A stretch of DNA of 64,000 nucleotides, from NCBI RefSeq assembly GCF_013004105.1, contig NZ_CP053085.1, positions 558,001-622,000 of the forward strand, written 5' to 3'. Both the position numbers and the translations under genes were made by a program. The notes beneath the pieces were generated by a model. The model was not told the DNA's origin. It saw nothing but the letters and a program-made list of their open reading frames with translations, and ran no database searches. Origin of the DNA: Gemmatimonas groenlandica. Lineage in GTDB: Bacteria; Gemmatimonadota; Gemmatimonadetes; Gemmatimonadales; Gemmatimonadaceae. This document shows, piece after piece, positions 46,651-56,835 of this stretch; position 1 is the first letter of the stretch; each line of letters starts with the position of its first letter.

Positions 46651-48171
46651 TCAGCCGCCCACGCGGATGTTGACCACGCGCTGCCCCACGCGCGGATCCA
46701 TGTTCTGTACCAACAGGCTCACGTAGTCGCCGTCCTTGAGGCCCGACAGCACACCCTGCAGGTCGTTCACCGTCTTCACGGCGCGACGCGGCGTGGGATA
46801 GAGCACTTCCAGCACGATGTCGCTGCCGGGTGCAAGTTTGTCGCGCGCGGGGCCGTCTTCCGCCACATCCGACACGCGAACACCGCGGCCGCCGAGCTTC
46901 ATGCGCTCGGCCACGTCGGCCGGAATCGCTTCGACGGTGATACCGAGCTTGCCCGCAGCCGGCACCACCTTCGGGCCAGCTTCCGGCAGCGCAGCGACAC
47001 GGCTGATCGCATCAGCTTCCACCAGCTTCACCTTGAAGCTCTTCTTGGTGCCGAAGCGCATGACTTCCACCGGCACCAGATCACCCACGCGGCGCGAACG
47101 CACCACGCGCTGCAGTGAGCTCACGCGGTCTACCGGCTTGCCGTCCACCGTGACAATGATGTCGCCGACTTCGATGCCGGCGGCCTTGGCCGGACCACCG
47201 TCGGCCGGGTTGAAGCCGGCCACCTTCACGCCTGCCACGCGAGCCAGGCCGTTAATGCCGGCATCTTCCGGATCGATGCGACCCACCGACACACCCATCA
47301 CGGGCAGTCGTACGCGGCCTTCCTTGATCAGGTCATCGGTGACAGCCTTCACCAGCGTAATGGGAATCGCGAAGCCGTACCCCGAGTAGAAGCCGGTCTG
47401 GCTGGCGATGGCGCTGTTCAGGCCGATCACTTCGCCGCGCAGGTTGATGAGTGGGCCACCGGAGTTACCCGGATTGATCGCGGCGTCGGTCTGGATGAAG
47501 TCGGAGATCGTGAAGTTACCGGCGTTCGGCAGCTGGATTTCCGAGCCACGTCCCTTGGCCGAGATGATGCCAGCCGTCACCGTGAAGTCGAGACCCAGCG
47601 GGTTGCCGACGGCGAGCACCCAGTCGCCGATACGCGTGGTTTCGTCGTTACCGATCGCGAGCGTTGGGAGACCCTTGGCGTCGATCTTCACGACGGCCAC
47701 GTCGGTGGTGGAATCGGTGCCGATCACCTTCGCCTTGAAGGTGCGGCCATCGCTGAGCGTGATTGACACCTGGTCGGCGTCGGCCACCACGTGGTTGTTC
47801 GTGACGATGTACCCGTCCTGCGTCACGATGAATCCCGAGCCTTCGCCGCGCTGCTGCCTGGGCTGCTGCGGTCCGAACTGCTCGAGAAAATCTTCCATGC
47901 CCTGCTGGTTCCGATTCCGCGCCTGTGGACGCGGTCGCGCCATGCGGGTGGTGTTTACCGCCACCACGCCGGGCGTTACGCGCTCGGCGATGTCGGCGAA
48001 CGAGCTGCCTTCGGGGGCCATGGGGCCGCGCACGGAGGCCGAGCGCGACGTCGTGCCACCCTGCGCCCAGCTGATCTTCGTCCAGTCCATGCCGGACGCG
48101 AAGAGGACGCCGGCGGAAAAGCTCACCGCCGCGGCAGCGGCGAAGCGGAATCGGGAGAAACGAGAAGCCAT
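46651..48171 (-). CDS. Periplasmic serine protease HtrA/DegP-like (Do family)
   Basis: An envelope quality-control protease and chaperone of 506 residues. An N-terminal hydrophobic segment (about 9-27, FAAAAAVSFSAGVLFASG) acts as a signal or anchor. The trypsin-like domain has H127 (TNNHVV), D157 (STTDVAV) and S237 (NPGNSGGPL). A Q/R-rich loop (NRNQQ to PRQQRGE) precedes it. Two PDZ domains follow (about 285-385 and 410-505). ATG 48171 is used; GTG 48228 is possible. It is transcribed after dnaK with a terminator between. Confidence 0.93.
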   Translation of the reverse strand: MASRFSRFRFAAAAAVSFSAGVLFASGMDWTKISWAQGGTTSRSASVRGPMAPEGSSFADIAERVTPGVVAVNTTRMARPRPQARNRNQQGMEDFLEQFGPQQPRQQRGEGSGFIVTQDGYIVTNNHVVADADQVSITLSDGRTFKAKVIGTDSTTDVAVVKIDAKGLPTLAIGNDETTRIGDWVLAVGNPLGLDFTVTAGIISAKGRGSEIQLPNAGNFTISDFIQTDAAINPGNSGGPLINLRGEVIGLNSAIASQTGFYSGYGFAIPITLVKAVTDDLIKEGRVRLPVMGVSVGRIDPEDAGINGLARVAGVKVAGFNPADGGPAKAAGIEVGDIIVTVDGKPVDRVSSLQRVVRSRRVGDLVPVEVMRFGTKKSFKVKLVEADAISRVAALPEAGPKVVPAAGKLGITVEAIPADVAERMKLGGRGVRVSDVAEDGPARDKLAPGSDIVLEVLYPTPRRAVKTVNDLQGVLSGLKDGDYVSLLVQNMDPRVGQRVVNIRVGG

Positions 48172-48242
48172 GTGTCTGAACCCGGTGAATGCGGTACGAG
48201 CGATGTGCTGAATAAAACTGACCTGCACCCTGCGATACGATA

Positions 48243-48287
48243 AGACACCGGACCCCCGCTTTCAGTTTCCGCGGGAATCCGGTGTCT
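48243..48287 (-). terminator. Hairpin terminator after dnaK
   Basis: agacaccgga (48243-48252) pairs with tccggtgtct (48278-48287), continued inward by cccgc/gcggg with a small bulge. It lies between the dnaK stop and htrA on the transcribed side. Confidence 0.75.
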
Positions 48288-48321
48288 CAATCAACTGCCA
48301 GCTGGCGCGACCAGGTGGCGC

Positions 48322-50262
48322 TTACTTCTTGGTGTCGTCGACGATCTCGTAGTCGGCTTCGACCACTTCTTCGGCCTTGGCGTCACCCGCTGCCGGCTCA
48401 CCGGCCGGCGCTTCACCGCCTTCGGGAGTGGCACCTTCAGACGACTGCTGCTGATAGAAGGCCTGTCCTGCTTCACTGTACGCCTTCGTCAGTTCCTCCT
48501 GCGCGGCCCGGATCTCGGCCATGTCGTCGCCGCGGAGTGCCTTGCGCGACCGCTCGATCGATGCGTCGATTCGCTCCTTCAGCGCGGCCGGTACTTTCTC
48601 GCCCCACTCCTTCACGTTCTTCTCGACTTCGTACGTCTGAGAGTCGAGGCGGTTGCGCGTCTCGATTTCCTCACGACGCTGCTTGTCTTCGCCCGCGTTC
48701 TTCTCGGCGTCCTTGACCATCTTGTCGATATCCGAATCCGACAGGCCGCTGGACGCTTCGATGCGGATCTTCTGCTCCTTGCCCGACGCCTTGTCGCGCG
48801 CCGTCACATGCAGGATGCCGTTGGCGTCGATGTCAAAGGTGACCTCGACCTGCGGCATGCCGCGCGGAGCGGGCGGGATGCCCGTGAGCTGGAACTTGCC
48901 GATCGTGCGGTTGTACACGGCCAGTTCGCGCTCGCCCTGCAGCACGTGGATCTCGACCGTCGTCTGATTGTCGTCGGCGGTGGAGAACGTCTCCGCCTTC
49001 TTGGTCGGGATGGTCGTGTTGCGCGGGATGAGCACCGTCATCACGCCACCGAGCGTTTCGATGCCGAGCGACAGCGGCGTGACGTCGAGCAGCAGTACGT
49101 CCTTCTGCTCGCCGGTGAGCACCGCGCCCTGAATGGCGGCGCCGACGGCCACGACTTCGTCCGGATTGACGCCCTTGTTGGGCTCCTTGCCGAAGAACTC
49201 CTTCACCACCTGCTGAATCTTCGGAATACGCGTCGAGCCGCCGACGAGGATGATCTCGTCGACTTCGCTCGGCTGCATGCCGGCATCCTTGAGCGCCTTC
49301 TTCATGGGCTCGAGGGTGCGCTGAATCAGATCGTCCACGAGCTGCTCGAACTTGGCGCGCGTGAGCGAGTAGTTCAGATGCTTCGGGCCCGACTGGTCGG
49401 CAGTAATGAACGGCAGGTTGATGTCGGTGCTGTTCGCACTCGACAGCTCCATCTTCGCCTTTTCTGCCGCTTCTTTGAGACGCTGGATCGCCATCGGATC
49501 CTTGCTCAAGTCGATCGCCTGATCGCGCTTGAACTCGGCCACCAACCAATCCATCACACGCTGGTCGAAGTCGTCGCCGCCGAGGTGCGTGTCACCGTTG
49601 GTGGACTTCACTTCGAACTGGCGCGTGCCGTCGACGTCGTACAGCTCGAGGACGGAGATGTCGTACGTACCGCCGCCGAGATCGAACACGGCGACCTTTT
49701 CGTCGGTCTTCTTGTTCTTGTCGAGGCCGTAGGCGAGGGCCGCCGCCGTGGGCTCGTTGATGATGCGGAGCACGTCGAGACCGGCGATCTTGCCGGCGTC
49801 TTTGGTGGCTTGGCGCTGCGCGTCGTTGAAGTACGCGGGCACCGTGATGACGGCTTTGGTGACGCTGTGGCCGAGGTAGTCTTCGGCGGTCTGCTTCATC
49901 TTCTGCAGGATCATCGCCGAGATCTCGGGGGGCGTGTAGCGCTTACCACCCACTTCGACGGAGGCCACATCGTTCGGGCCGGCGACGATCTTATAGGGCA
50001 CGCGCGACTGCTCGGCCTGCGCTTCGGTCGTCCGCTGACCCATGAAGCGCTTGATCGAGAAAATCGTATTCTGCGGGTTCGTGACGGCCTGACGCTTGGC
50101 GATCTGGCCAACGAGGCGCTCGCCATCTTTCGTAAAGCCGACGACCGACGGGGTCGTCCGACCGCCCTCGGCGTTCGGGATGACCACGGGATCGCCACCT
50201 TCCAGCACGGAGACCACCGAGTTGGTGGTTCCCAGGTCGATGCCGATAACTTTTTCAGCCAT
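48322..50262 (-). CDS. dnaK: Chaperone protein DnaK (Hsp70)
   Basis: An ATP-dependent chaperone of 646 residues. The N-terminus [18 protein letters not shown] is the phosphate-1 motif; [15 protein letters not shown] and [13 protein letters not shown] are further ATPase signatures. The substrate domain follows from about 390 ([17 protein letters not shown]). The C-terminal lid ends in an acidic, glycine-rich tail ([16 protein letters not shown]). No grpE or dnaJ is next to it. No CIRCE element was found in the upstream gap. Confidence 0.98.
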   Translation of the reverse strand: MAEKVIGIDLGTTNSVVSVLEGGDPVVIPNAEGGRTTPSVVGFTKDGERLVGQIAKRQAVTNPQNTIFSIKRFMGQRTTEAQAEQSRVPYKIVAGPNDVASVEVGGKRYTPPEISAMILQKMKQTAEDYLGHSVTKAVITVPAYFNDAQRQATKDAGKIAGLDVLRIINEPTAAALAYGLDKNKKTDEKVAVFDLGGGTYDISVLELYDVDGTRQFEVKSTNGDTHLGGDDFDQRVMDWLVAEFKRDQAIDLSKDPMAIQRLKEAAEKAKMELSSANSTDINLPFITADQSGPKHLNYSLTRAKFEQLVDDLIQRTLEPMKKALKDAGMQPSEVDEIILVGGSTRIPKIQQVVKEFFGKEPNKGVNPDEVVAVGAAIQGAVLTGEQKDVLLLDVTPLSLGIETLGGVMTVLIPRNTTIPTKKAETFSTADDNQTTVEIHVLQGERELAVYNRTIGKFQLTGIPPAPRGMPQVEVTFDIDANGILHVTARDKASGKEQKIRIEASSGLSDSDIDKMVKDAEKNAGEDKQRREEIETRNRLDSQTYEVEKNVKEWGEKVPAALKERIDASIERSRKALRGDDMAEIRAAQEELTKAYSEAGQAFYQQQSSEGATPEGGEAPAGEPAAGDAKAEEVVEADYEIVDDTKK

Positions 50263-50454
50263 TGAGGTCTCGTTGAGGAGTTGCAGCCTGTAGGGACTTC
50301 TTCGATACGTACTTTCTGTGTTCCACTGCTGCCCGTATCAGAGGCAAGGGGTGGGCCGCGGTAGGTCTGCCGGACCGGCGCAATTCTGGCGGTACGGGGT
50401 GGTTTGAGGGCTGTCGTGGAGGCAGTCTGCCAATTTGACTTGGTCGAGAGCGCC

Positions 50455-51225
50455 ATGTTTCCAATTTCTGACGACAACCCGACGTTGCGGACTCCGGTGA
50501 TGACCATCGGGCTGCTGGTAATCACCTGGGCCGTCTGGTTCTTCGTCCAGGGGGCGGGGAGTCCGCTGCCGCTGGCGGTCAGTGTGTGCAACCTGGGGAT
50601 GGTGCCAGGGGAGCTGAGCCGGATGGCGCCCGTGGGGTTCGGCGTACCGCTTGGGCGCTTTGGCGATCAGGCGCTGGCCTGCGTGATCGACGACTACGCG
50701 ATCAACTGGCTGACGCCGATCACCAGCATCTTCCTGCACGGCGGATGGGGGCACATCATCGGCAACTCGCTCTACCTGTGGGTGTTCGGCAACAACGTCG
50801 AAGACAGCATGGGTCGGTGGCGCTTCGTCGCGTTCTACCTGCTGACCGGCGTGGCGGCGGCCATGGCCCACCTGGCGGTCGACCCGTCGTCTCCCGTGCC
50901 GACGGTGGGCGCGTCGGGCGCGATCTCGGGGATCATGGGCGCGTACCTCGTGCTCTACCCGCGCGTGAAGGTGCGGACGTTCATTCCGCCCTTCTTTCTA
51001 CTGCGCTTCCCGGCATGGGCGGTACTCATCCTCTGGTTCGGCAGTCAGGTCCTGGCGGGGCTGCCGGACCTGTCGCCGTTACGCCGAGAGATCTCCGGTG
51101 GGGTGGCGGTGTGGGCGCACGTGGGCGGCTTCGTGGTGGGGGCGTTGCTGGCGCGCTGGTTTGAGAACCCCGAGCTCGTACGGCGGAAGGTGGCCGTGAG
51201 CGACGCGAAAGTGGTTTGGCGCTGA
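50455..51225 (+). CDS. Rhomboid-family intramembrane serine protease
   Basis: A membrane protease of 256 residues with about six transmembrane segments. FLHGGWGHIIGN (about 94-104) is the rhomboid loop. The catalytic serine S154 is in VGASGAISGIMGAY and H223 is in WAHVGGFVVG. MFPISDDNP at the N-terminus is typical of this bacterial subgroup, so ATG 50455 is chosen. It is divergent from dnaK across about 190 bp. The substrate is unknown. Confidence 0.92.
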   Translation: MFPISDDNPTLRTPVMTIGLLVITWAVWFFVQGAGSPLPLAVSVCNLGMVPGELSRMAPVGFGVPLGRFGDQALACVIDDYAINWLTPITSIFLHGGWGHIIGNSLYLWVFGNNVEDSMGRWRFVAFYLLTGVAAAMAHLAVDPSSPVPTVGASGAISGIMGAYLVLYPRVKVRTFIPPFFLLRFPAWAVLILWFGSQVLAGLPDLSPLRREISGGVAVWAHVGGFVVGALLARWFENPELVRRKVAVSDAKVVWR

Positions 51226-51362
51226 ACCGTTCGGTTCCGGCGCAGTAGGTCTCCGTCGTGTAACGATGGGCATCATACGTGGCGTTCTCGCACCGGTGAC
51301 GTAATTGTTACGGTGCGCATGGTGACCCGTGGGCAGTCAGACCTCTTTCAGCCATCCGAGCC

Positions 51363-51974
51363 GTGAAGCTCTTTTCAAAAGACGAAACGTTTTTCGATCA
51401 TTTCCGGCAGCTTGCCGTTTACATGGGCAGTGCGTCGACGCTGCTGCGCTCATTGTTGGAGAACCCGTCGGACGCCGCGCGCATTGCGGTAGAGATCAAG
51501 AAGGTTGAAACGGATGGTGACTCTATCGTCCATCTCATCAACCAGCGCATCGACACCAGCTTCGTCACGCCGCTCGACCGCGAAGACATCCACGTGCTGG
51601 CGACGCGCCTGGACAACGTGATCGATCTGATCAATGGCGCGGCCCGCCGCGTGGTGATGTTCCGGGTGACGGCGCCCCGCAGCGGCGGCGTCGAGATGGC
51701 TGACATTCTGGTGCGCGCCAGCGCGGAGATTCTGGCGTCGGTCGGCGATGTGACGAAGCGCGCGAAGATGCTGGACCATGGTCGCATCATCAAGCAGCTC
51801 GAAGAAGAAGGCGATGTGCTGTATGCGCGATCGGTCGGTGCCCTGTTCGAGCACGAGGAGCCGGCGATCGAAGTATTGAAATGGAAGGAGATCTTCGACG
51901 CGCTGGAGCACGCGATCGACGAGTGTGAGGATGTGTCGAACGTGCTCGAAAGTATTGCCCTCAAGAACAGCTGA
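51363..51974 (+). CDS. DUF47 (PhoU-like) phosphate transport accessory protein
   Basis: A helical PhoU-like protein of 203 residues, GTG-initiated, with KVETDGDSIVHLIN and REDIHVLATRLDNVIDLIN typical of DUF47 proteins that pair with PiT transporters. It lies 6 bp before the PiT gene and probably regulates it. It heads the DUF47-PiT-ppk group. Confidence 0.92.
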   Translation: MKLFSKDETFFDHFRQLAVYMGSASTLLRSLLENPSDAARIAVEIKKVETDGDSIVHLINQRIDTSFVTPLDREDIHVLATRLDNVIDLINGAARRVVMFRVTAPRSGGVEMADILVRASAEILASVGDVTKRAKMLDHGRIIKQLEEEGDVLYARSVGALFEHEEPAIEVLKWKEIFDALEHAIDECEDVSNVLESIALKNS

Positions 51975-51980
51975 CGATCC

Positions 51981-53018
51981 GTGGTCTACTTCGTTCTGTT
52001 CATCGTGGTGATGGCGCTGGCGTTCGACTATATCAACGGGTTCCACGACTCGGCGAATTCCATCGCCACAATCGTCGGTACTCGCGTGCTGAGCCCCCTT
52101 GCCGCGGTCATCTGGGCGGCGTTCTTCAACTTCGCGGCGCTGTTCGTCGCGGGCACTGCGGTGGCGAAGGCGTTCGGTGGCGGCTTCATCGACATGAAGA
52201 TCGTCGATCCGAACGTGATCCTTGCTGCGCTGCTCGGTGCGATCATCTGGAACCTGATTACGTGGTGGTTCGGCATTCCCTCCAGCTCGTCGCACGCGCT
52301 GATCGGCGGGTACGCCGGCGCCGCGGTCTCCAAGGCCGGATTCGCCGCGCTGTTGTGGGGCCCCAAGTGGATCGAGACCCTGTCGGCGATCGTACTGTCG
52401 CCGGCGCTGGGCATGCTGATGGGCTTCGGGTTGATGGTGCTCGTGTTCAATGTGTTCCGCCGCGCGACCAACGCAAAAGTCGACAAGTTCTTCCGCGCTG
52501 CACAGTTGACCAGCTCTGCCTTGTTGTCGTTGGCGCACGGCAGTAACGATGCGCAGAAGACCATGGGTATCATCGTCGCGTTGTTGGTCGCGTCGAAGGC
52601 GACGTTCGCGACGCAAACCGGCTGGCTCCACTTCTTCTATGTAGAGGATCTGAAGACCATCCCGCTGTGGATCGAGTTGGCGGCCTACGCGTGCATCTCG
52701 CTCGGCACCTTGTCGGGCGGCTGGCGTATCGTGCACACCATGGGTACGCGCATCACGAAGCTGAAGCCGGTCGGCGGCTTTTGCGCCGAAACCGGCGGAG
52801 CGCTCGTCATCCTGATGGCCACCCGGTTGGGGATTCCCGTCAGTACGACGCACACGATCACCGGCGCCATCGTCGGCGTCGGCGCCACGACGCGGCTCTC
52901 GGCGGTACGCTGGGGATTGGCCAGCCGCATTGTCTGGGCGTGGGTGATTACGATTCCCGCGGCCGCGACGATGGCCGCGCTTTCCTACCGTCTGCTCGCG
53001 GCCATCCATTCTGTCTGA
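51981..53018 (+). CDS. PiT-family inorganic phosphate transporter
   Basis: A low-affinity cation-coupled phosphate permease of 345 residues with about ten hydrophobic segments. The two inverted signature repeats are FDYINGFHDSANSIATIVGTR (near 15) and LSLAHGSNDAQKTMGII (near 182). GIPSSSSHALIGG and GIPVSTTHTITGAI are the paired SSSH/STTH motifs. It starts with GTG at 51981. Its stop lies just inside the proposed ppk start. Confidence 0.95.
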   Translation: MVYFVLFIVVMALAFDYINGFHDSANSIATIVGTRVLSPLAAVIWAAFFNFAALFVAGTAVAKAFGGGFIDMKIVDPNVILAALLGAIIWNLITWWFGIPSSSSHALIGGYAGAAVSKAGFAALLWGPKWIETLSAIVLSPALGMLMGFGLMVLVFNVFRRATNAKVDKFFRAAQLTSSALLSLAHGSNDAQKTMGIIVALLVASKATFATQTGWLHFFYVEDLKTIPLWIELAAYACISLGTLSGGWRIVHTMGTRITKLKPVGGFCAETGGALVILMATRLGIPVSTTHTITGAIVGVGATTRLSAVRWGLASRIVWAWVITIPAAATMAALSYRLLAAIHSV

Positions 53019-55218
53019 TTCGCCACCTGTCCGCCGCGGTACGCCGCGCCGGACCGCAGCCATTCCGTCGTCCACCGCTCTGTCGCTGCCGTACCTGAAT
53101 CGCGAGCTCAGTTGGCTCGACTTCAATGCGCGCGTGCTCGAGGAAGCGCTCGATACCCGCGTCCCGTTGCTGGAGCGCCTCAAGTTCCTGGCAATCTTCA
53201 GTACGAATCTGGACGAGTTCTACATGGTGCGTGTAGCGGGCCTGCGCCGAAAGGTCACGTCGGGCGCGCCGCAGTATCCGCCCGATCCACTCTCGCCCCC
53301 CGAACAGCTCGACGCCATTCGCACGCGGGTGCACGAGTTGCTGCAGCGCCGGCATCACGCGTTGCACGCGCTCGTGTTGCCGGCACTCGAAGAGAAGGGC
53401 GTCAAGCTGGTGCCGATGGCGTCGCTCGAAGACGACGAGCGCGAGCGCGTGCACGCGTATTTCGAGTCGCAGGTGTTCCCGGTTCTCACCCCGCTGGCGG
53501 TGGACCCGGGACATCCGTTTCCGTACATCTCGAATCTGTCGCTCTCACTGGCGGTGGACATCGGCGATCCGGAGAGTGGGAAGGAGCATTTTGCGCGCGT
53601 GAAAGTTCCGCGGTCGCTCCCGCGTTGGGTGCCGATCGAGCGCGCGGGCGAGCATTGCTTTGTGCCGCTGGAAGAGGTGATCGGCGAACATCTCGGGACG
53701 CTGTTTCCGGGCATGGAGGTGAAGCGTTGGTTCACCTTCCGCATCACGCGCTACTCGGATCTCGACCTTGGCCAGATCGACCAGCCGGAGGACCTGCTGG
53801 AAACGATCGAGCAGCAGGTCTTTCAGCGCCGGTTCGGTGAGGTAGTACGCCTGGAAGTGCAGCGCGATATGCCGCAGTCGATGCGACAGCTGCTGTTGGA
53901 AGAGCTCAGCGAGAGCGAGACGCAGCTGGTCGCGCCGCTCAGTGCGCGCGATGTGCATGATCGCGACGACTTGCTGGAGCTCGGAGATCTGTTGCAGATC
54001 GCCGGCATCGAGGTGCCCGAACTGCGCGACGCGCCCTACACGCCGGTGGTCCCGGCGCCGTTCCGCGATGGCCGCAACATCTTCGAGGTGATCCGCGAGC
54101 GCGACGTGCTGGTGCATCACCCGTACGAGTCGTTCAGTTCGTCGGTGGAGGCGTTCCTCGAAGCGGCGTCGAGCGATCCGCAAGTGCTCGCCATCAAGCT
54201 CACGTTGTACCGCACCTCGGGCGACACCGCGATCGTGCGGGCACTCACCGAGGCGGCCGAAGCCGGCAAACAGGTGGCGGTCATCATCGAGCTGCAGGCG
54301 CGCTTCGACGAGCAGAACAACATCACGTTCGCGCGTACGATGGAAAGCTACGGCATCCACGTGGCCTACGGACTGCCCGGGCTCAAGACGCACGCGAAGA
54401 CGGTGTTGGTGGTGCGGCGCGATGCCGACGGTATCCGGCGCTACGTGCATGTCAGTACCGGCAATTACAACTCGAAGACGGCGCGGTTGTACACCGACAT
54501 CGGCCTGTTCACCTGTAATCCGCAGATCGGCGCCGATTCCAGCGACCTGTTCAACTCGCTCACCGGCGTCTCGCGCCAGAAGTTCTATCGACGCCTGATC
54601 ATGGCGCCGGCGAATCTGCGCAAGCGGACGCTCGAACTGATCGAGCGCGAGTCGGCGCACGCCAAAGCCGGGCGCGGCGGGCGCATCGTCGCCAAGATGA
54701 ATGCCTTGGTCGATCCCGAAGTCATCGCGGCGCTGTATCGCGCGTCGCAGGCCGGGGTCGAGATCGATCTGATCGTGCGTGGCATCTGTTGTTTGCTGCC
54801 GGGGCTCCGCGGGGTGAGCGATCGTATTCGCGTCGTCAGCATCATCGGTCGTTTCCTCGAGCACTCGCGGATCGCCTTCTTCTCGAACGGCGGGAACCCC
54901 GAGTACTACATCGGATCGGCCGACTGGATGCCGCGAAACTTCGATCGCCGCGTTGAAGCCATGACGCCGATCGAGGACGTGGCATGGCACGGCCGATTGC
55001 AGCGCGTGCTCGAAACGTGTCTGGCCGACAACCGACAGGCGTGGGAGCTTGGTGCCGACGGTACGTATCGCCGTCGGGTTCCGGATGACGCCGACGTACG
55101 CGCGACGCATGCCACGCTGATGCGCGACCCCTGGGGGGCAGCGGATGCCAAGGGGGCGGGCAAGACGGCTACCAAGCGGAAGCGCACGAAGGCGTCGGAC
55201 CTGGCGGAGTCGGACTGA
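53011..55218 (+). CDS. ppk: Polyphosphate kinase, probably CTG-initiated
   Basis: Polymerises the ATP γ-phosphate into polyphosphate. The PPK1 N-terminus PYLNRELSWLDFNARVLEEA is encoded upstream of the first ATG/GTG/TTG (GTG 53134), so the start must be earlier. CTG 53011, overlapping the PiT stop by 8 bp, gives a 735-residue protein beginning (M)SDSPPVRRG. The phosphorylated histidine is in GLKTHAKTVLVVRR (H461 in this numbering, codon at 54391), and the second histidine is in IGRFLEHSRIAFF. The C-terminus is Lys/Arg rich. It is convergent with ppx, with a 21-bp gap. Confidence 0.93.
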   Translation: MSDSPPVRRGTPRRTAAIPSSTALSLPYLNRELSWLDFNARVLEEALDTRVPLLERLKFLAIFSTNLDEFYMVRVAGLRRKVTSGAPQYPPDPLSPPEQLDAIRTRVHELLQRRHHALHALVLPALEEKGVKLVPMASLEDDERERVHAYFESQVFPVLTPLAVDPGHPFPYISNLSLSLAVDIGDPESGKEHFARVKVPRSLPRWVPIERAGEHCFVPLEEVIGEHLGTLFPGMEVKRWFTFRITRYSDLDLGQIDQPEDLLETIEQQVFQRRFGEVVRLEVQRDMPQSMRQLLLEELSESETQLVAPLSARDVHDRDDLLELGDLLQIAGIEVPELRDAPYTPVVPAPFRDGRNIFEVIRERDVLVHHPYESFSSSVEAFLEAASSDPQVLAIKLTLYRTSGDTAIVRALTEAAEAGKQVAVIIELQARFDEQNNITFARTMESYGIHVAYGLPGLKTHAKTVLVVRRDADGIRRYVHVSTGNYNSKTARLYTDIGLFTCNPQIGADSSDLFNSLTGVSRQKFYRRLIMAPANLRKRTLELIERESAHAKAGRGGRIVAKMNALVDPEVIAALYRASQAGVEIDLIVRGICCLLPGLRGVSDRIRVVSIIGRFLEHSRIAFFSNGGNPEYYIGSADWMPRNFDRRVEAMTPIEDVAWHGRLQRVLETCLADNRQAWELGADGTYRRRVPDDADVRATHATLMRDPWGAADAKGAGKTATKRKRTKASDLAESD

Positions 55219-55239
55219 ACGACAGACGAGACGGCGCGT

Positions 55240-56835
55240 CTACTCGCCGTCTCCGTCGTCGTCGGCACTGATCTCGGTGCCATCCGGCGCGACCACGATG
55301 ATCGGTCGGCCCAAGACTTCCTCGAGCAGCTGTCGCTTGCGGCTCGCGCCCCAGCACTCGAGGCGCACGTTCGTGGCGCCCTCGGCTTCCACCACACTCA
55401 CCCGCAGTGCGTCGCTGGTCAGCTTCACGCGCAGTGCGCCGACCGCCGCCACGTGGCCTCGGTCCATGCCGTCGGCGAAGCGCAGCAGCGCGGCCAGCTT
55501 TACCACGCGATCTCGCGTCGCGCGGTCGAGCTGCGCGAAGCCGCGGTGCTTGGTCTTGGGCGACGTGCCGCGGTGATAGCGGGCGACATGCGCGACCACG
55601 ATCTGCTGCGCCGGCGTCATGCCCAGGAGCTCCGCATGCGAAATCAGGTGAAACGAATGCTTGTGGTGTTTCTCGTAGTTGATATGGTACCCCACATCGT
55701 GCAGCAGCGCGGCGTCGGCAAGTAGTCGGCGATCGTCGGCGCCCAGCTGGAGGCGTGGCGCGAGCGCGTCGAACAGCTGCAGCGACAACGCCTGCACTTG
55801 GCGCGCATGCGGCTCTTCGTAGTGACAGCGTTCGGCGAACTCACGCACCGAGCGCTCGCGTGCGACGCCGGGATCGGCCACTACGGGCGTTACGCGCGCG
55901 GCTTCCAGCAGCAGGCCTTCACGAATGCCGTACGCCGACGCCAGCAAATCGCGCGGGTCAAAGCGCGACAGGACTTCGGCGGCGACGGCGAGTCCAGCTA
56001 CGATGATGTCGGCGCGCGCCGGGTTGAGTCCCGGCACATGCGCGCGTTCATGCGACTCGAGTCGCTGCAGCCAATCGAGCACGTGCTCCAGTTCCACGCG
56101 CGTCACGCGCGTCCCGTGCGGTGAGCGCACCGCGACGTGCTGTCGCGACAATACGATGCCGGCGAGGTTCGTGAACGTGCCGCCCGAGCCGATCACCTGC
56201 GCCCCGCGCCAATCTTTCACCGGCACCGAGCGCCGGAGGCCGTCGCGCACATGCTCGCGCAGCGCGCGCACGCGACGCGGCGTCACCTTGGGGGAGAGAA
56301 AGCGTTCCGTGAGCCGGACGGCGCCGAACGGAAGCGACGCCACCCGCTCGATGAGGCCGTCTTTCGCCAGCACGAGCTCCAGCGAGCCGCCCCCGATGTC
56401 CATCACCACCGTACGGCCGGCGCCCAACTCGAAATGCGCGAGTGCACTGCGGAAGCAGAGCAGCGCTTCTTCCTCGCCACTCAGAATACGGACGCTGCGG
56501 CCGGTCAGCGCTTGGACCTGCTCGGTGAAGTCGGCGCCATTGGCGGCATCACGCACGGCGCTGGTGGCCACGATCTCAATGCGCTCGGCACCCAGCTGGC
56601 CGGCCAACGTCACCATGCGCTGCACCGCAGTCACGGCCGCATCGATCGCCGTCGTCGACAGGGAGCCGGTAGCCTCGAGTCCTTCTCCCAGCCGCGGCAT
56701 CGCCTTCATCTCGTCCACCACGCGGATCTGCCCGGTGGGGGACACGTCCGCCACGATCTGGCGGACCGAGTTGGAGCCGATGTCGATCGCGGCGATCCGG
56801 ATGTCGGTCGATGCGGTCGTGCTTGGTGCCGTCAT
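55240..56835 (-). CDS. ppx: Exopolyphosphatase / guanosine pentaphosphatase (Ppx/GppA)
   Basis: Hydrolyses polyphosphate from its ends (or pppGpp). The ASKHA motifs AAIDIGSNSVRQIVADV (near 14) and MDIGGGSLELVL (near 148) and the GSGGTFTNLAG loop place it in the Ppx/GppA family. A C-terminal HD-like domain (LLHDVGYHINYEKHHKHS) gives the long form of 531 residues. GppA and Ppx cannot be separated by sequence, but the neighbours phoU and ppk favour Ppx. Its ATG overlaps the phoU stop by 4 bp. Confidence 0.9.
   Translation of the reverse strand: MTAPSTTASTDIRIAAIDIGSNSVRQIVADVSPTGQIRVVDEMKAMPRLGEGLEATGSLSTTAIDAAVTAVQRMVTLAGQLGAERIEIVATSAVRDAANGADFTEQVQALTGRSVRILSGEEEALLCFRSALAHFELGAGRTVVMDIGGGSLELVLAKDGLIERVASLPFGAVRLTERFLSPKVTPRRVRALREHVRDGLRRSVPVKDWRGAQVIGSGGTFTNLAGIVLSRQHVAVRSPHGTRVTRVELEHVLDWLQRLESHERAHVPGLNPARADIIVAGLAVAAEVLSRFDPRDLLASAYGIREGLLLEAARVTPVVADPGVARERSVREFAERCHYEEPHARQVQALSLQLFDALAPRLQLGADDRRLLADAALLHDVGYHINYEKHHKHSFHLISHAELLGMTPAQQIVVAHVARYHRGTSPKTKHRGFAQLDRATRDRVVKLAALLRFADGMDRGHVAAVGALRVKLTSDALRVSVVEAEGATNVRLECWGASRKRQLLEEVLGRPIIVVAPDGTEISADDDGDGE

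Noticed and set aside
50263-50454. CIRCE/HrcA operator upstream of dnaK
   Set aside because: No TTAGCACTC/GAGTGCTAA pair is present; only a short ggcagtctgcc palindrome at 50421, which is too weak to call.
51300-51312. Small dyad cgtaa-ttg-ttacg ahead of the DUF47 gene
   Set aside because: Arms of 5 bp are too short to support an operator, and it does not match a known Pho box.
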